This document shows positions 52,984-60,997 of a DNA stretch of 64,000 bases, piece by piece. The notes beneath the pieces are model-generated. The model made no database searches. It saw only the letters and a program-made list of their open reading frames with translations, and had not been told where the DNA came from. Position 1 is the first letter of the stretch; the number at the start of each line of letters is the position of its first letter. Source of the DNA: UBA6168 sp964573725. Its GTDB lineage: Bacteria > Bacteroidota > Bacteroidia > Chitinophagales > Saprospiraceae. The translations under genes were made by a program, and so were the position numbers. The stretch covers positions 1-64,000 of the forward strand of contig CAZNLJ010000021.1 of the NCBI GenBank assembly GCA_964573725.1, given 5' to 3'.

Positions 52984-53589
52984 ATGCTCCGAACCATGGA
53001 TATCGCACTTACCTGTCAACCGGCGGAATCCGATATGATCAAGGCCTGCATCCGTCGGGAACGATGGGCGCAGAAATTGCTGTATGAGGAATATTATCCC
53101 AAGATGATGGGTGTTTGTCTCCGCTATGCCGGTCACCAGGACGAGGCACTGGACATCCTGCACGAAGGGTTCATCAAGGTCTTCAAGCATCTCCACCGAT
53201 ACGAACCCGGGACCGCCCTCTCCGCCTGGATCCGGCGCATCATGGTCAATACGGCCATCGACCATTACCGGAAAACGGTCCGTCGCCGGACGGACGACAT
53301 CGACATCGCCCTGGACCAGTCCACGCTGGACCCGGACGCCCTCAGCCAGTTGTCCGAGCAGGAGATCCTGCGGGCGATCCAGGAGCTGACCCCGGCCTAC
53401 CGGGCGGTGTTCAACCTGTACATCATCGAAGGATACTCCCACAAGGAAATAGCGGACCTCCTCCAGATCACGGAAAGCACCTCGCGCTCCAACCTGGTCA
53501 AGGCCCGCCTGAAGTTACAGGAGGTCCTGCGTCGGCAGGGCCTCGCGTCCGCCACCGTGCAACCAAGCCAGGACCGCCATGGAACATAA
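52984..53589 (+). CDS. ECF-type RNA polymerase sigma factor
   Basis: Sigma factor of 201 aa (197 if the ATG at 52996 is used). Region 2 (about 28-95) has AQKLLYEEYYPKMMGVCLRYAG, DEALDILHEGFIKVFKHLHRYEPG and WIRRIMVNTAIDHYRK. Region 4 (about 128-185) has LTPAYRAVFNLYIIEGYSHKEIADLLQI and STSRSNLVKARLKLQEVL. It differs well from the sigma at 6436-6987. The last 11 nt overlap the start of the next gene, whose product looks like a sigma-binding membrane protein, so the two should form a signalling pair. Confidence 0.92.
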   Translation: MLRTMDIALTCQPAESDMIKACIRRERWAQKLLYEEYYPKMMGVCLRYAGHQDEALDILHEGFIKVFKHLHRYEPGTALSAWIRRIMVNTAIDHYRKTVRRRTDDIDIALDQSTLDPDALSQLSEQEILRAIQELTPAYRAVFNLYIIEGYSHKEIADLLQITESTSRSNLVKARLKLQEVLRRQGLASATVQPSQDRHGT

Positions 53590-55201
53590 ACAGTTCGACG
53601 AACATATGCGTCGAGTGTTGTCGGGTCTGGATGCCCGACCCGACCCTGCCCGTTGGGAACTGATGTCCCGGCGGCTCGACCTGGACGACGCGGAGCACCC
53701 GGACCCGGACGAAACGGCGGTGGACGCGTTGTTGCGTCGCAAGCTACAGGGACTGGAGGCATCTCCGTTCCCGCAGAGCGACTGGTCCGGCCTGGAGGCC
53801 CGGATTGCCGCCTCCGAACAAGCGGACGACCGGGAAGCGGACGAACTCCTGCGCGACCGGCTCCAACGCATGCTGGCCTCCTACCAGCCTTCCCACTGGC
53901 AGCTCATGACCCGGCGCATCGAGGAAGAGTTTTCCCTGTGGTACCGGTTCCGCCGGTATCGGGTCGCCGAGGCCACCCTGACCCTGCTGCTCCTGTTGAC
54001 CTGCTTCCGCTTCGCGCCGTGGGGAAATTATCCCTGGAGCCTGCCTCATCTGCGGAATACCCTGGAATCGTTCGCGCAACATATCCTGTCCGCCGAACGT
54101 CAATCCCTCGCCTCCCTCCCGGCAGCTGCCGCGGTGACGACAGCAACGCCGGTTCCGGCGGCCCGCCCGACCGATGCGGGACCGGATACGGCCGGGCAGC
54201 CGATTCCGACCGCCGAGCCGGATATACGGTACATGGACCCTCCCGGGCCGACAGCGTCCGGGCACGGACCGGAACCGGTCGAACGGTTGGCGACCCTCCC
54301 GATTGCGGTTCGGCAGCCGAAGGAATCCCAGGCAAGGCTCCAAAGCCCCAACAGCCGGCCCTTCCCTGCCGGCAACGACCGCTCCGTCCCTCCCACGGCC
54401 CATCTTCCACTGATGCCGCAAAGATTTGCCGCCGCCCTGTTCGGCCCGAAGCAGGCCCCGCCCCTCCTCCCCCAACGCCGGCAGAAGCAAAGGCAAACCA
54501 GGTTCAGCCTCCTCACCTCATCGGATATCAGTTACGTATTTTCCCCGTCCAACCAACTCAACGTCTTTGATACGCTCGTGCCGACCCCTTCCGCCACCAC
54601 CCTGGCCAGCGGATACGGCGGCGGCATCCTGGTCTCCTGGAAAATCGACCGGTGGGAGTTCCAAACGGGCGGGTTGTATTCTTTCAAACGGTATATCCCC
54701 AACACCCCCGTATTCTTTTTCGAAACCGTCAACTATTATATCCGGGAGGAATTCCGCGGTGTACAACTCGACTTGCTCCAGCTGCCCGTCAGTCTGCAAT
54801 ACCATGTCAAGAACGCGGGCAATTGGCGGTTCTACGGCGCTTTCGGTGCTTCCGGTTACCTGGTCACCTCCTCCGTCTATGAGATCGACCACCAAAGGAC
54901 CCTGGCCGTCAAGGTGCCTACCGGCCCGCCGGCCGCCGAGGAAGCCCTGTTGGAGGACGACGCCAGCATCCGAACGGAACAAGACCTGCCGGACGGCTTG
55001 GTGGATGGCGGGCTGCTGCGCAACAATTTCTACCTGACCGCCAACCTGGGCATCGGTGTGGAAAGGTATGTCACCCCCCGTTGGACCCTCTTTGTACAAC
55101 CGGAGTACCAACATTTCCTGCATGCGGAGGGCATCGGCGTCAACCGGGAAAGATTCTACACCCTTTCCTTCCGCATGGGTACCAAGGTCAGCCTGAAATA
55201 G
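53579..55201 (+). CDS. Probable dual membrane-spanning anti-sigma factor (inner-membrane anchor plus outer-membrane beta-barrel)
   Basis: Protein of 540 aa. The cytoplasmic part (1-about 128) holds three copies of a motif: RRVLSGLDARPDPARWELMSRR (about 11-32), RRKLQGLEASPFPQSDWSGLEAR (about 53-75) and RDRLQRMLASYQPSHWQLMTRR (about 92-113). One membrane segment follows (about 129-146). Residues about 150-305 are a Pro/Ala-rich linker, enough to cross the periplasm. The C-terminal 235 residues alternate polar and apolar (ISYVFSP, FQTGGLYSFKRYIP, VQLDLLQLPVSLQYHV, YTLSFRMGTKVSLK) as an outer-membrane beta-barrel. It overlaps the sigma gene by 11 nt. This matches the Dma type of anti-sigma described in Bacteroides; the assignment is by layout. 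Confidence 0.75.
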   Translation: MEHKQFDEHMRRVLSGLDARPDPARWELMSRRLDLDDAEHPDPDETAVDALLRRKLQGLEASPFPQSDWSGLEARIAASEQADDREADELLRDRLQRMLASYQPSHWQLMTRRIEEEFSLWYRFRRYRVAEATLTLLLLLTCFRFAPWGNYPWSLPHLRNTLESFAQHILSAERQSLASLPAAAAVTTATPVPAARPTDAGPDTAGQPIPTAEPDIRYMDPPGPTASGHGPEPVERLATLPIAVRQPKESQARLQSPNSRPFPAGNDRSVPPTAHLPLMPQRFAAALFGPKQAPPLLPQRRQKQRQTRFSLLTSSDISYVFSPSNQLNVFDTLVPTPSATTLASGYGGGILVSWKIDRWEFQTGGLYSFKRYIPNTPVFFFETVNYYIREEFRGVQLDLLQLPVSLQYHVKNAGNWRFYGAFGASGYLVTSSVYEIDHQRTLAVKVPTGPPAAEEALLEDDASIRTEQDLPDGLVDGGLLRNNFYLTANLGIGVERYVTPRWTLFVQPEYQHFLHAEGIGVNRERFYTLSFRMGTKVSLK

Positions 55202-55283
55202 GGCGCTCCGCAGGTTCCCGTCCGGCGGTCTCCACGAGGCTTGCCCGGACACCACGGGAAAAGCCACCAGCCTCCCGGAAGCT

Positions 55284-56297
55284 TCAACGGGGGACTTCCA
55301 GCCTGCGCAGGATATCCTCCAACACGTCCTTGGCCTCATAGCCTTCCATTTCCCTTTCCGGTGTCAGCAGGATCCGATGGTTGAGAACCGGCCAGGCGAC
55401 CTGCCGGATATCGTCGGGCGTGACAAAATCACGGCCCCGAACCGCCGCCAGTGCCTTGGAAGCCTTCAGGATGGCGAGGGAAGCACGGGGGGAAGCCCCC
55501 AGGAAAAGGTCCGGATGCTCGCGGGTCAGATGGACCATCCCGGCGATGTAATCCACCAACTCCTCCCGGATTCCGACCTGTTCCACCAGGCGGCGGGCCT
55601 CCCGGAGGCGGTCCGCCGACAGGACCGGTTCCAGGACCGCCGTCCTGGCCCGCTCGAAATCCTGGCTGAACCGCCGCAGGATGGCTTTTTCCTCCTCCAG
55701 GGAAGGATAGGTCGCCACGATCTTGAAGAGGAAACGGTCGAGCTGCGCTTCCGGCAGTTTGTAGGTACCTTCCTGTTCGATGGGATTTTGGGTGGCGATG
55801 ACGAAGAAGGGATCTCCCATCGGATGGGTGGTCCCGTCCACCGTCACCTGGTATTCCTCCATGACCTCGAACAGCGCCGATTGCGTCTTTGCCGGGGCCC
55901 GGTTGATTTCATCGACGAGGACGATATTGGAAAAGACGGGACCGGGATGGAACGAAAAATCCGTTTCCCGGGGATTGAATACCGATGTACCCACCACATC
56001 GCTGGGCATCAGGTCGGGGGTGAACTGCAATCGGGAGAACCTTACCGAAAGTGATTGCGCCAGCAGTTTCGCGGTCAGTGTCTTGGCGATTCCCGGCACG
56101 CCTTCGATCAGGACGTGGCCCTGGCAAAGGAGGGCGGTGAGCAACAGGTCCACGACGGTTTGTTGTCCGATGAGGACAGCACCGACGGACTCCCGGACGG
56201 CGGCAGCCGCCTGCAGCACCGGCGTGGTGTCCAGGCGTCGGGGTTGGTCATCCGCCGGGTATCCGTCGGAGGTCGGCGGGACAGGTTCATTGGTCAT
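55284..56297 (-). CDS. MoxR-family AAA+ ATPase
   Basis: AAA+ ATPase of 337 aa. Walker A is GVPGIAKT, Walker B region SNIVLVDEINRAPAKTQSALFEVMEE, followed by ATQNPIEQEGTYKLPEAQLDRFLFK and the C-terminal lid with ASPRASLAILKASKALAAVRGRDFVTPDDI. The start at 56297 gives a short hydrophilic N-terminus; a TSS box lies at 56328-56335. As with the other MoxR here, no DUF58 or VWA partner gene is beside it. It converges with the sigma/anti-sigma operon. It probably remodels a membrane or metal-dependent complex. Confidence 0.93.
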   Translation of the reverse strand: MTNEPVPPTSDGYPADDQPRRLDTTPVLQAAAAVRESVGAVLIGQQTVVDLLLTALLCQGHVLIEGVPGIAKTLTAKLLAQSLSVRFSRLQFTPDLMPSDVVGTSVFNPRETDFSFHPGPVFSNIVLVDEINRAPAKTQSALFEVMEEYQVTVDGTTHPMGDPFFVIATQNPIEQEGTYKLPEAQLDRFLFKIVATYPSLEEEKAILRRFSQDFERARTAVLEPVLSADRLREARRLVEQVGIREELVDYIAGMVHLTREHPDLFLGASPRASLAILKASKALAAVRGRDFVTPDDIRQVAWPVLNHRILLTPEREMEGYEAKDVLEDILRRLEVPR

Positions 56298-56327
56298 ATG
56301 ATGTAATTTAGTCAGCTGGAAACCGCC

Positions 56328-56335
56328 CAAAGATA
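56328..56335 (-). promoter_or_regulatory. Probable -7 element for the second moxR
   Basis: TATCTTTG on the minus strand is an exact -7 match; TTC stands 20 nt upstream in place of TTG. The leader would be about 25 nt. Confidence 0.5.
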
Positions 56336-56424
56336 GCGAGAACTGCGTAACTTGGGAACATCAAAGGCTTGCGGTCCCGTCCGGGGAGGAATGGGATGCG
56401 GCGGTCGGGAACTTTGCCGAAGGT

Positions 56425-57201
56425 ATGGAAAAAAGGAATCGGTTCGAGGGAAAAACGGCCATCATCACGGGAGCGGGATCCGGTATCGGGCGGGCGGTGG
56501 CGGAGGCCTTGGCCGCGGAAGGAGGCCGGGTGGTCGTCAACGACCTGGATGCCGGACTGGCCGGGGCGTGTGCGGAGAAAATCCGGGAAGCAGGCGGACA
56601 GGCGGACAGTTGTCCGGGAGATGCGGCCGACCTGTCGGTCCTGGACCGGTTGGTCCGGTTCGCTGCGGAACGGTTCGACCGTTTGGATATTGCCATTGCC
56701 AACGCCGGCATCACCACTTATGGGGATTTCTTCCGGTACCAACCCGACCAGCTGCAGCAATTGTTGGCCGTCAACCTGCAAGGCAGCTTTTTCCTGGCCC
56801 AGTTTGCCGCCCGCAGGATGCGGGCGCAAGGACAGGGGGGGCGGATCCTGCTGATGTCCTCCGTAACCGGTCTGCAGGCGCACCGCTATCTCGCCGCCTA
56901 CGGCATGACCAAGGGCGGCCTTCAGATGTTGGCCAAAGGGCTGGTTCCGGAGTTGTCGCCCTTCGGTATCACCATCAATGCGTTGGCGCCCGGTGCCACC
57001 CTTACGGAGCGGACCGGGCGCGAGAACCCCGACTACGTTTCCCAATGGGGGGCCATCACCCCTACCGGTCGTGTATCGAATACCGACGACATGGCCCGGG
57101 CCGCCCTCTTCCTGGTCGCCCCGGACGCCGGGCAGCTGACCGGCCAGACCTTGCTCGTCGACGGCGGTTGGGCCGCCGTAAGTCCGGAGCCGCCCCTGTG
57201 A
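56425..57201 (+). CDS. Short-chain dehydrogenase/reductase
   Basis: NAD(P)-dependent oxidoreductase of 258 aa in the classical SDR family. It has the cofactor motif TGAGSGIG (15-22), NAG (94-96), the catalytic Ser146/147 in LLMSSVTG, and Tyr160 and Lys164 in YGMTK. The C-terminal GQTLLVDGGW is the usual ending. Asp41 after the second strand (VVVNDLDAG) favours NAD(H). The substrate is not known; FabG-like or sugar dehydrogenase roles are possible. It is divergent from the second moxR and lies 89 nt before the nucleoside phosphorylase gene. Confidence 0.9.
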   Translation: MEKRNRFEGKTAIITGAGSGIGRAVAEALAAEGGRVVVNDLDAGLAGACAEKIREAGGQADSCPGDAADLSVLDRLVRFAAERFDRLDIAIANAGITTYGDFFRYQPDQLQQLLAVNLQGSFFLAQFAARRMRAQGQGGRILLMSSVTGLQAHRYLAAYGMTKGGLQMLAKGLVPELSPFGITINALAPGATLTERTGRENPDYVSQWGAITPTGRVSNTDDMARAALFLVAPDAGQLTGQTLLVDGGWAAVSPEPPL

Positions 57202-57290
57202 CCGACGGGGCGGGCCGAAGCGGCGGTCGGGCCTTGTGCCGCGGCCGGGGGCGACCGGTGGTTCATGCCCGGTCGAAAAAGAGAAAACAT

Positions 57291-58127
57291 ATGACCTACG
57301 AACAGATTGCGGAAGCGACGGCCCATATCAGGGGCCGGACAGATTTCCGGGCGGCAACGGGAATCATCCTGGGGACCGGCCTGGGCAGCCTGGCGCAGGA
57401 AATCGAGCCGGTGGCGGAGCTGGATTACGGAGACATCCCCCACTTCCCGTTGTCCACCGTGGAGAGCCACGCCGGAAGGCTTTTGTTCGGAAATTTATCG
57501 GGACAGCCGGTCATCGCCATGGCGGGCCGTTTCCATTATTACGAGGGGTACACCATGCAGCAGGTGACTTTTCCGGTACGGGTCCTGCGGGCCTTGGGTG
57601 TCCGGCAGCTGATCATCTCGAACGCGGCGGGCAGTACCCATCCCGAGATCGGGGCAGGCGACCTGGTATTCATCCGGGACCACATCAACCTGCATCCGGC
57701 ACATCCCCTGCGTGGCCCCAACGACGAACGGTTGGGCGTCCGGTTTCCGGACATGCTGGACAGCTACGACCGGGAGCTGCTCGAGGCCGCCCTGGGCATC
57801 GCCCGGGCGCAGGGGGTCCGGGCACACACGGGGGTCTATGTCGGACTGCAGGGCCCCAACCTGGAGACGCCGGCGGAATACGAATTCCTGCACCGGATCG
57901 GGGGGGATGTGGTGGGGATGTCCACCATCCCCGAAGTCATCGTTGCCCGGCATGCCGGCATGCGGGTATTGGTGGTATCCGTCGTGTCGAACAAGAGCTA
58001 TCCCATCGGACAGATCGCCAGGACCACCCTGGCGGATGTCCTCGCGGTCGTCCGGGCGGCCGAGCCGCAGCTCGCGCGGGTCGTGAAGGCCCTGTTAGGG
58101 CATCCCAGCCTGGCGGACCCGGCCTGA
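57291..58127 (+). CDS. Purine nucleoside phosphorylase
   Basis: Trimeric-type (PNP II) enzyme of 278 aa for purine salvage: purine nucleoside plus phosphate gives base and ribose 1-phosphate. Marks are GIILGTGLGSLA (phosphate site), GRFHYYEGYTMQQVTFPVRVL, ISNAAGSTHPEI, GVYVGLQGPNLETPAEYEFL with the substrate Glu, and VVGMSTIPEVIVARHAGM. The C-terminal NKSYPIGQI region is shifted from the usual Asn-base-contact motif but the fold is clear. The frame stays open upstream into the SDR region; the ATG at 57291 is the plausible start. It is likely in one transcript with the SDR gene. Confidence 0.94.
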   Translation: MTYEQIAEATAHIRGRTDFRAATGIILGTGLGSLAQEIEPVAELDYGDIPHFPLSTVESHAGRLLFGNLSGQPVIAMAGRFHYYEGYTMQQVTFPVRVLRALGVRQLIISNAAGSTHPEIGAGDLVFIRDHINLHPAHPLRGPNDERLGVRFPDMLDSYDRELLEAALGIARAQGVRAHTGVYVGLQGPNLETPAEYEFLHRIGGDVVGMSTIPEVIVARHAGMRVLVVSVVSNKSYPIGQIARTTLADVLAVVRAAEPQLARVVKALLGHPSLADPA

Positions 58128-58333
58128 AGCCGGGGTCGGGCGGGCGGAAAAGTACGGGCGGCGGGAAGATTCATCGTCTTTTTCCGGCCATTGGCAGAAG
58201 GGAATCGCATCGGACGGGTACGAATGCCTACCTTGCGCGGTGGAACCGGTGGGGACGGGGCGGCGTGCCGCGCAAGCCAGCGACGATCGCCGGGACCGGA
58301 CAAGCCGGACAAGCAAAACAAACAACAACAGCC

Positions 58334-58918
58334 ATGCGAAACATTCCAATCATCACCGTCATCGTGGTCGGATTGCTGGCCGCGTTCTCCGGATGCAACA
58401 GCTACAACAGTTTTGTGGACAAGGAAACGGCCGTCGAACAGGCCTGGGGGAACGTCGAGAGTGCCTACCAGCGTCGGGCGGACCTCATTCCCAACCTGGT
58501 GAACACCGTCAAGGGGGTGGCGGATTTCGAAAAGAGCACCCTGACGCAAGTGGCGGACGCCCGCGCCCGGGCTACCAGCCTGCGTGTGGACCCGACGGAC
58601 CTGACGCCGGAAAAACTGGCGGAATTCCAGGCGGCCCAGGGACAACTCTCCAATGCCATCGGCCGCCTGCTGATGGTGACGGAGAATTATCCGGAGTTGC
58701 GGGCCACCGCTTCGTTCCAGGAACTGCAGAGCCAGCTGGAGGGCACGGAGAACCGCATCAAGGTGGAGCGCGACAAATTCAACGAGACGGTCGGGACCTA
58801 CAATAAGGCCGTCCGCCGTTTCCCCGGCAATGTCTGGGCGGGTTTGTTCGATTTCGAGCGGAAAGGCATGTTCGAAGCGGCGGAAGGTGCGGAAAAAGCG
58901 CCGACCGTCAACTTCTGA
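58334..58918 (+). CDS. LemA-family lipoprotein
   Basis: Protein of 194 aa with a lipobox ending AAFSGC (Cys21), so it is membrane anchored. The body is a helical LemA domain: SFVDKETAVEQAWGNVESAYQRRADLIPNLVNTVKG, then a long helix with ADARARATSL, LSNAIGRLLMVTENYPELRA and FQELQSQLEGTENRIKVERDKFNETVGTYN. The family is widespread but its biochemical role is not known. It starts a gene cluster with two TPM-domain proteins, an arrangement seen in many Bacteroidota. Confidence 0.93.
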   Translation: MRNIPIITVIVVGLLAAFSGCNSYNSFVDKETAVEQAWGNVESAYQRRADLIPNLVNTVKGVADFEKSTLTQVADARARATSLRVDPTDLTPEKLAEFQAAQGQLSNAIGRLLMVTENYPELRATASFQELQSQLEGTENRIKVERDKFNETVGTYNKAVRRFPGNVWAGLFDFERKGMFEAAEGAEKAPTVNF

Positions 58919-58965
58919 CCGATTGGAACCACGCCGGCCCCTACGCACATACAACCACGAGACCC

Positions 58966-59397
58966 ATGGTAGACTTCTTCTCGGAAAAAGACGAAAATCA
59001 GATCATTACGGCCATCCGGGAGGCGGAGCTACGGACCGCCGGGGAGATCCGCGTGCACTTGGAGCGGAAAGTGAAAGGCGACATCACGGAAGCGGCCCGG
59101 CAGACCTTTCACCGTTTGGGGATGGACCGGACCGAACAGCGAAACGGGGTGTTGATCTTTCTTGTCCCCGCCCAGCATGTCTTCGCCATCTGGGGGGATG
59201 TGGGCCTCCATCGGCTGGTGCCGGAACATTTCTGGGAGGACGTCCGGGATGTGATGCAGCAGCAATTCCGGCAGGGCCGGTTTGCGGAAGGTATTTGCCA
59301 GGGCATCAACCTGGCCGGGGAGAAGATGGCCGCCCATTTCCCCCCGGTCGAAGGGGACCGGAACGAATTGCCGGACGACCTATCCTTTGGCGACTGA
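58966..59397 (+). CDS. TPM-domain protein, soluble form
   Basis: Protein of 143 aa with a single TPM (TLP18.3/Psb32/MOLO-1) domain and no signal peptide or membrane segment: FFSEKDENQIITAIREAELRTAGEIRVHLERKV, then RNGVLIFLVPAQHVFAIWGDVGLHRLVPEHFWEDV and FAEGICQGINLAGEKMAAHFPP. The domain is a membrane-associated fold in many systems, but this form should be cytoplasmic. It lies 47 nt after lemA and 13 nt before the second TPM gene, in one operon. Confidence 0.9.
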   Translation: MVDFFSEKDENQIITAIREAELRTAGEIRVHLERKVKGDITEAARQTFHRLGMDRTEQRNGVLIFLVPAQHVFAIWGDVGLHRLVPEHFWEDVRDVMQQQFRQGRFAEGICQGINLAGEKMAAHFPPVEGDRNELPDDLSFGD

Positions 59398-59410
59398 CAA
59401 CCACTACCAC

Positions 59411-60199
59411 ATGAACTTATTGCCGACCATCCGACTGCTCTCCCTGTGCATGGCCCTGTCAGCCCCCCTGCTGGTCGTTGCGAAGGATCCGCCGCCGCCC
59501 CCGCAGCCGCCCCGGCTGGTGAACGACTTCACCGGGACGCTGACACCGGAGGAGCGGGCGGCCCTGGAACGTAAATTGACCGCCTACGACGACAGCACCT
59601 CCACGCAGATCGCCATCGTGCTGGAAAAAACCCTGGAAGGGGACGACCCCTTCGATTATTCCTATCGGTTGGCGGAAGCCTGGGGAATCGGGCGGCAGGG
59701 GAAAAACAACGGCATACTGATCTACATCGCCTTGGCGGATCGGGAACTGCGCATACAAACCGGTTACGGCGCCGAAGGTTTCCTGCCGGACGCCATGGCC
59801 AAGCGGATCATTTCCCAAATCATCGCACCCCGTTTCCGGGAGGGCAATTATTACGCTGGGCTGGATGAGGCGACGGATTTCATCATCGCCCTGGGCAACG
59901 GGGAATACGTCAATGAGGACCCGGGTCGCAAAGGCAAATTAGATTTTCTTCCCCGGTTGGTGTTCCTGCTGATATTTGTCATCGCCATCATCCTGTACAT
60001 TGTCCGCAAGACCGGCGGCGGCGGCGGCGGCGGGGGCTACTACCGGGGCGGGCGGTACGACCGGCGCGGCGGAGGATGGAGTTGGTACGGAGGCGGGCAC
60101 CATTGGGGCGGCGGCGGTTTCGGCGGCGGCGGCGGCGGTGGTTTCGGTGGGTTCGGCGGCGGCAGTTTCGGTGGTGGCGGTGCCGGCGGCAGTTGGTAG
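59411..60199 (+). CDS. TPM-domain protein with membrane segment and glycine-rich tail
   Basis: Protein of 262 aa. A signal peptide (1-24, ending LVVAK) precedes the TPM domain (about 36-160): RLVNDFTGTLTPEERAALERKL, STSTQIAIVLEKTLEGDDPFDYSYRLAEAWGIG and KNNGILIYIALADRELRIQTGYGAEG. One membrane segment (about 175-197, LPRLVFLLIFVIAIILYIV) is followed by a tail of about 60 residues that is mostly Gly with Tyr, Arg and Trp. This layout is standard for exported TPM proteins. It is the last gene of the lemA cluster. Function is not known. Confidence 0.9.
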   Translation: MNLLPTIRLLSLCMALSAPLLVVAKDPPPPPQPPRLVNDFTGTLTPEERAALERKLTAYDDSTSTQIAIVLEKTLEGDDPFDYSYRLAEAWGIGRQGKNNGILIYIALADRELRIQTGYGAEGFLPDAMAKRIISQIIAPRFREGNYYAGLDEATDFIIALGNGEYVNEDPGRKGKLDFLPRLVFLLIFVIAIILYIVRKTGGGGGGGGYYRGGRYDRRGGGWSWYGGGHHWGGGGFGGGGGGGFGGFGGGSFGGGGAGGSW

Positions 60200-60997
60200 C
60201 AAGGTCCCACCCTGCTTTGGCAAACAAGCCAGGCTGCATAGGAACCGACTTCCCGCACCGGGGTCCCGACCCGGTTATCCGCCGGTTCGCGGCCATGTCG
60301 GACGGGACGGCGCGACCTGTCTGCCCCCTTCCCGTGGGAGGCGCCCTCGTCCATCGCCGCCCGCAGGGGCAGGACCGCAGTCCTTTCGGAATCCGGCGAA
60401 CGATTCCTTGTATCTCACCTTCCGCACCTCAACGCTACGAGATATTCAATTGCAAAACATTGATTTTCTGTTGCATTTAGTGATTAAACCTGCTGCTTTG
60501 CCACACTCCGCATCGAAAAGTGCACGGGGCTGCGCCCTACGCCTAAAAAATTTTTCAGGGCGGCTGTCGGCGCGCCCAAGCGCAACGCCGGCCGCCTTGT
60601 CCAAAAGGCGAGAAGCGCGCTGAAGACCACTTGGTCAGGAGTAGCTTACGATTTTATACAATCATGCGAACCTTTGCCATCAGCATATTCGATTTGGTTC
60701 TTGAGGTGCGAAAGATGAGTTGGATTGCAAAAGGATAGGAAAGGAGGAAAGACGCGGGCCGGCGAAGGGTCGGCTTTCCCTGCCGGGCCGGAGGGAATCC
60801 GGGGGGGGCGGGGCACCTGTGCCTGTCTATTCATCTCCCGAACGACAATTTCGGAATCATTGCGAGCGGGCTGGGGGAAGCCGTCCACACACCCGGAACG
60901 AATCCCGGCGGATGGTCGGTTGCGCAGGTACATGGGCGAAGGCAGGCGCGGAACGTGCATGCCTTCGGGAAAAACGACCGGTTGCGAGGCACACCGA
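60200..60997. other. Convergent intergenic region with repeat copy 4
   Basis: Gap of 798 nt between the TPM gene (plus) and the end of proS (minus). It holds the full repeat copy at 60446-60719. Outside that, no gene or clear terminator was recognised. Confidence 0.5.
60446..60719 (+). repeat. Dispersed intergenic repeat, copy 4 (full length)
   Basis: Element of 274 nt in the same order as copy 2: TCAATTGCAAAACATTGATT, the block GCGCCCTACGCC, AAAAAATTTTT, GC hairpin (CAGGGCGG with CCGCCTTG, about 60556-60602), TTGTCCAAAAGGCGAGAAG, GTAGCTTACG, CAATCATGCGAACC, ATTCGATTTGGTTCTTGAGG and GAAAGATGAG. Compared with copy 2, a paired A-T in the stem is replaced by G-C. Confidence 0.85.

Noticed and set aside
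56352..57290. In-frame extension of the nucleoside phosphorylase gene upstream over the SDR gene
   Set aside because: The extension is Arg/Gly-rich and overlaps a complete SDR with all catalytic residues in another frame; the ATG at 57291 fits the PNP family.
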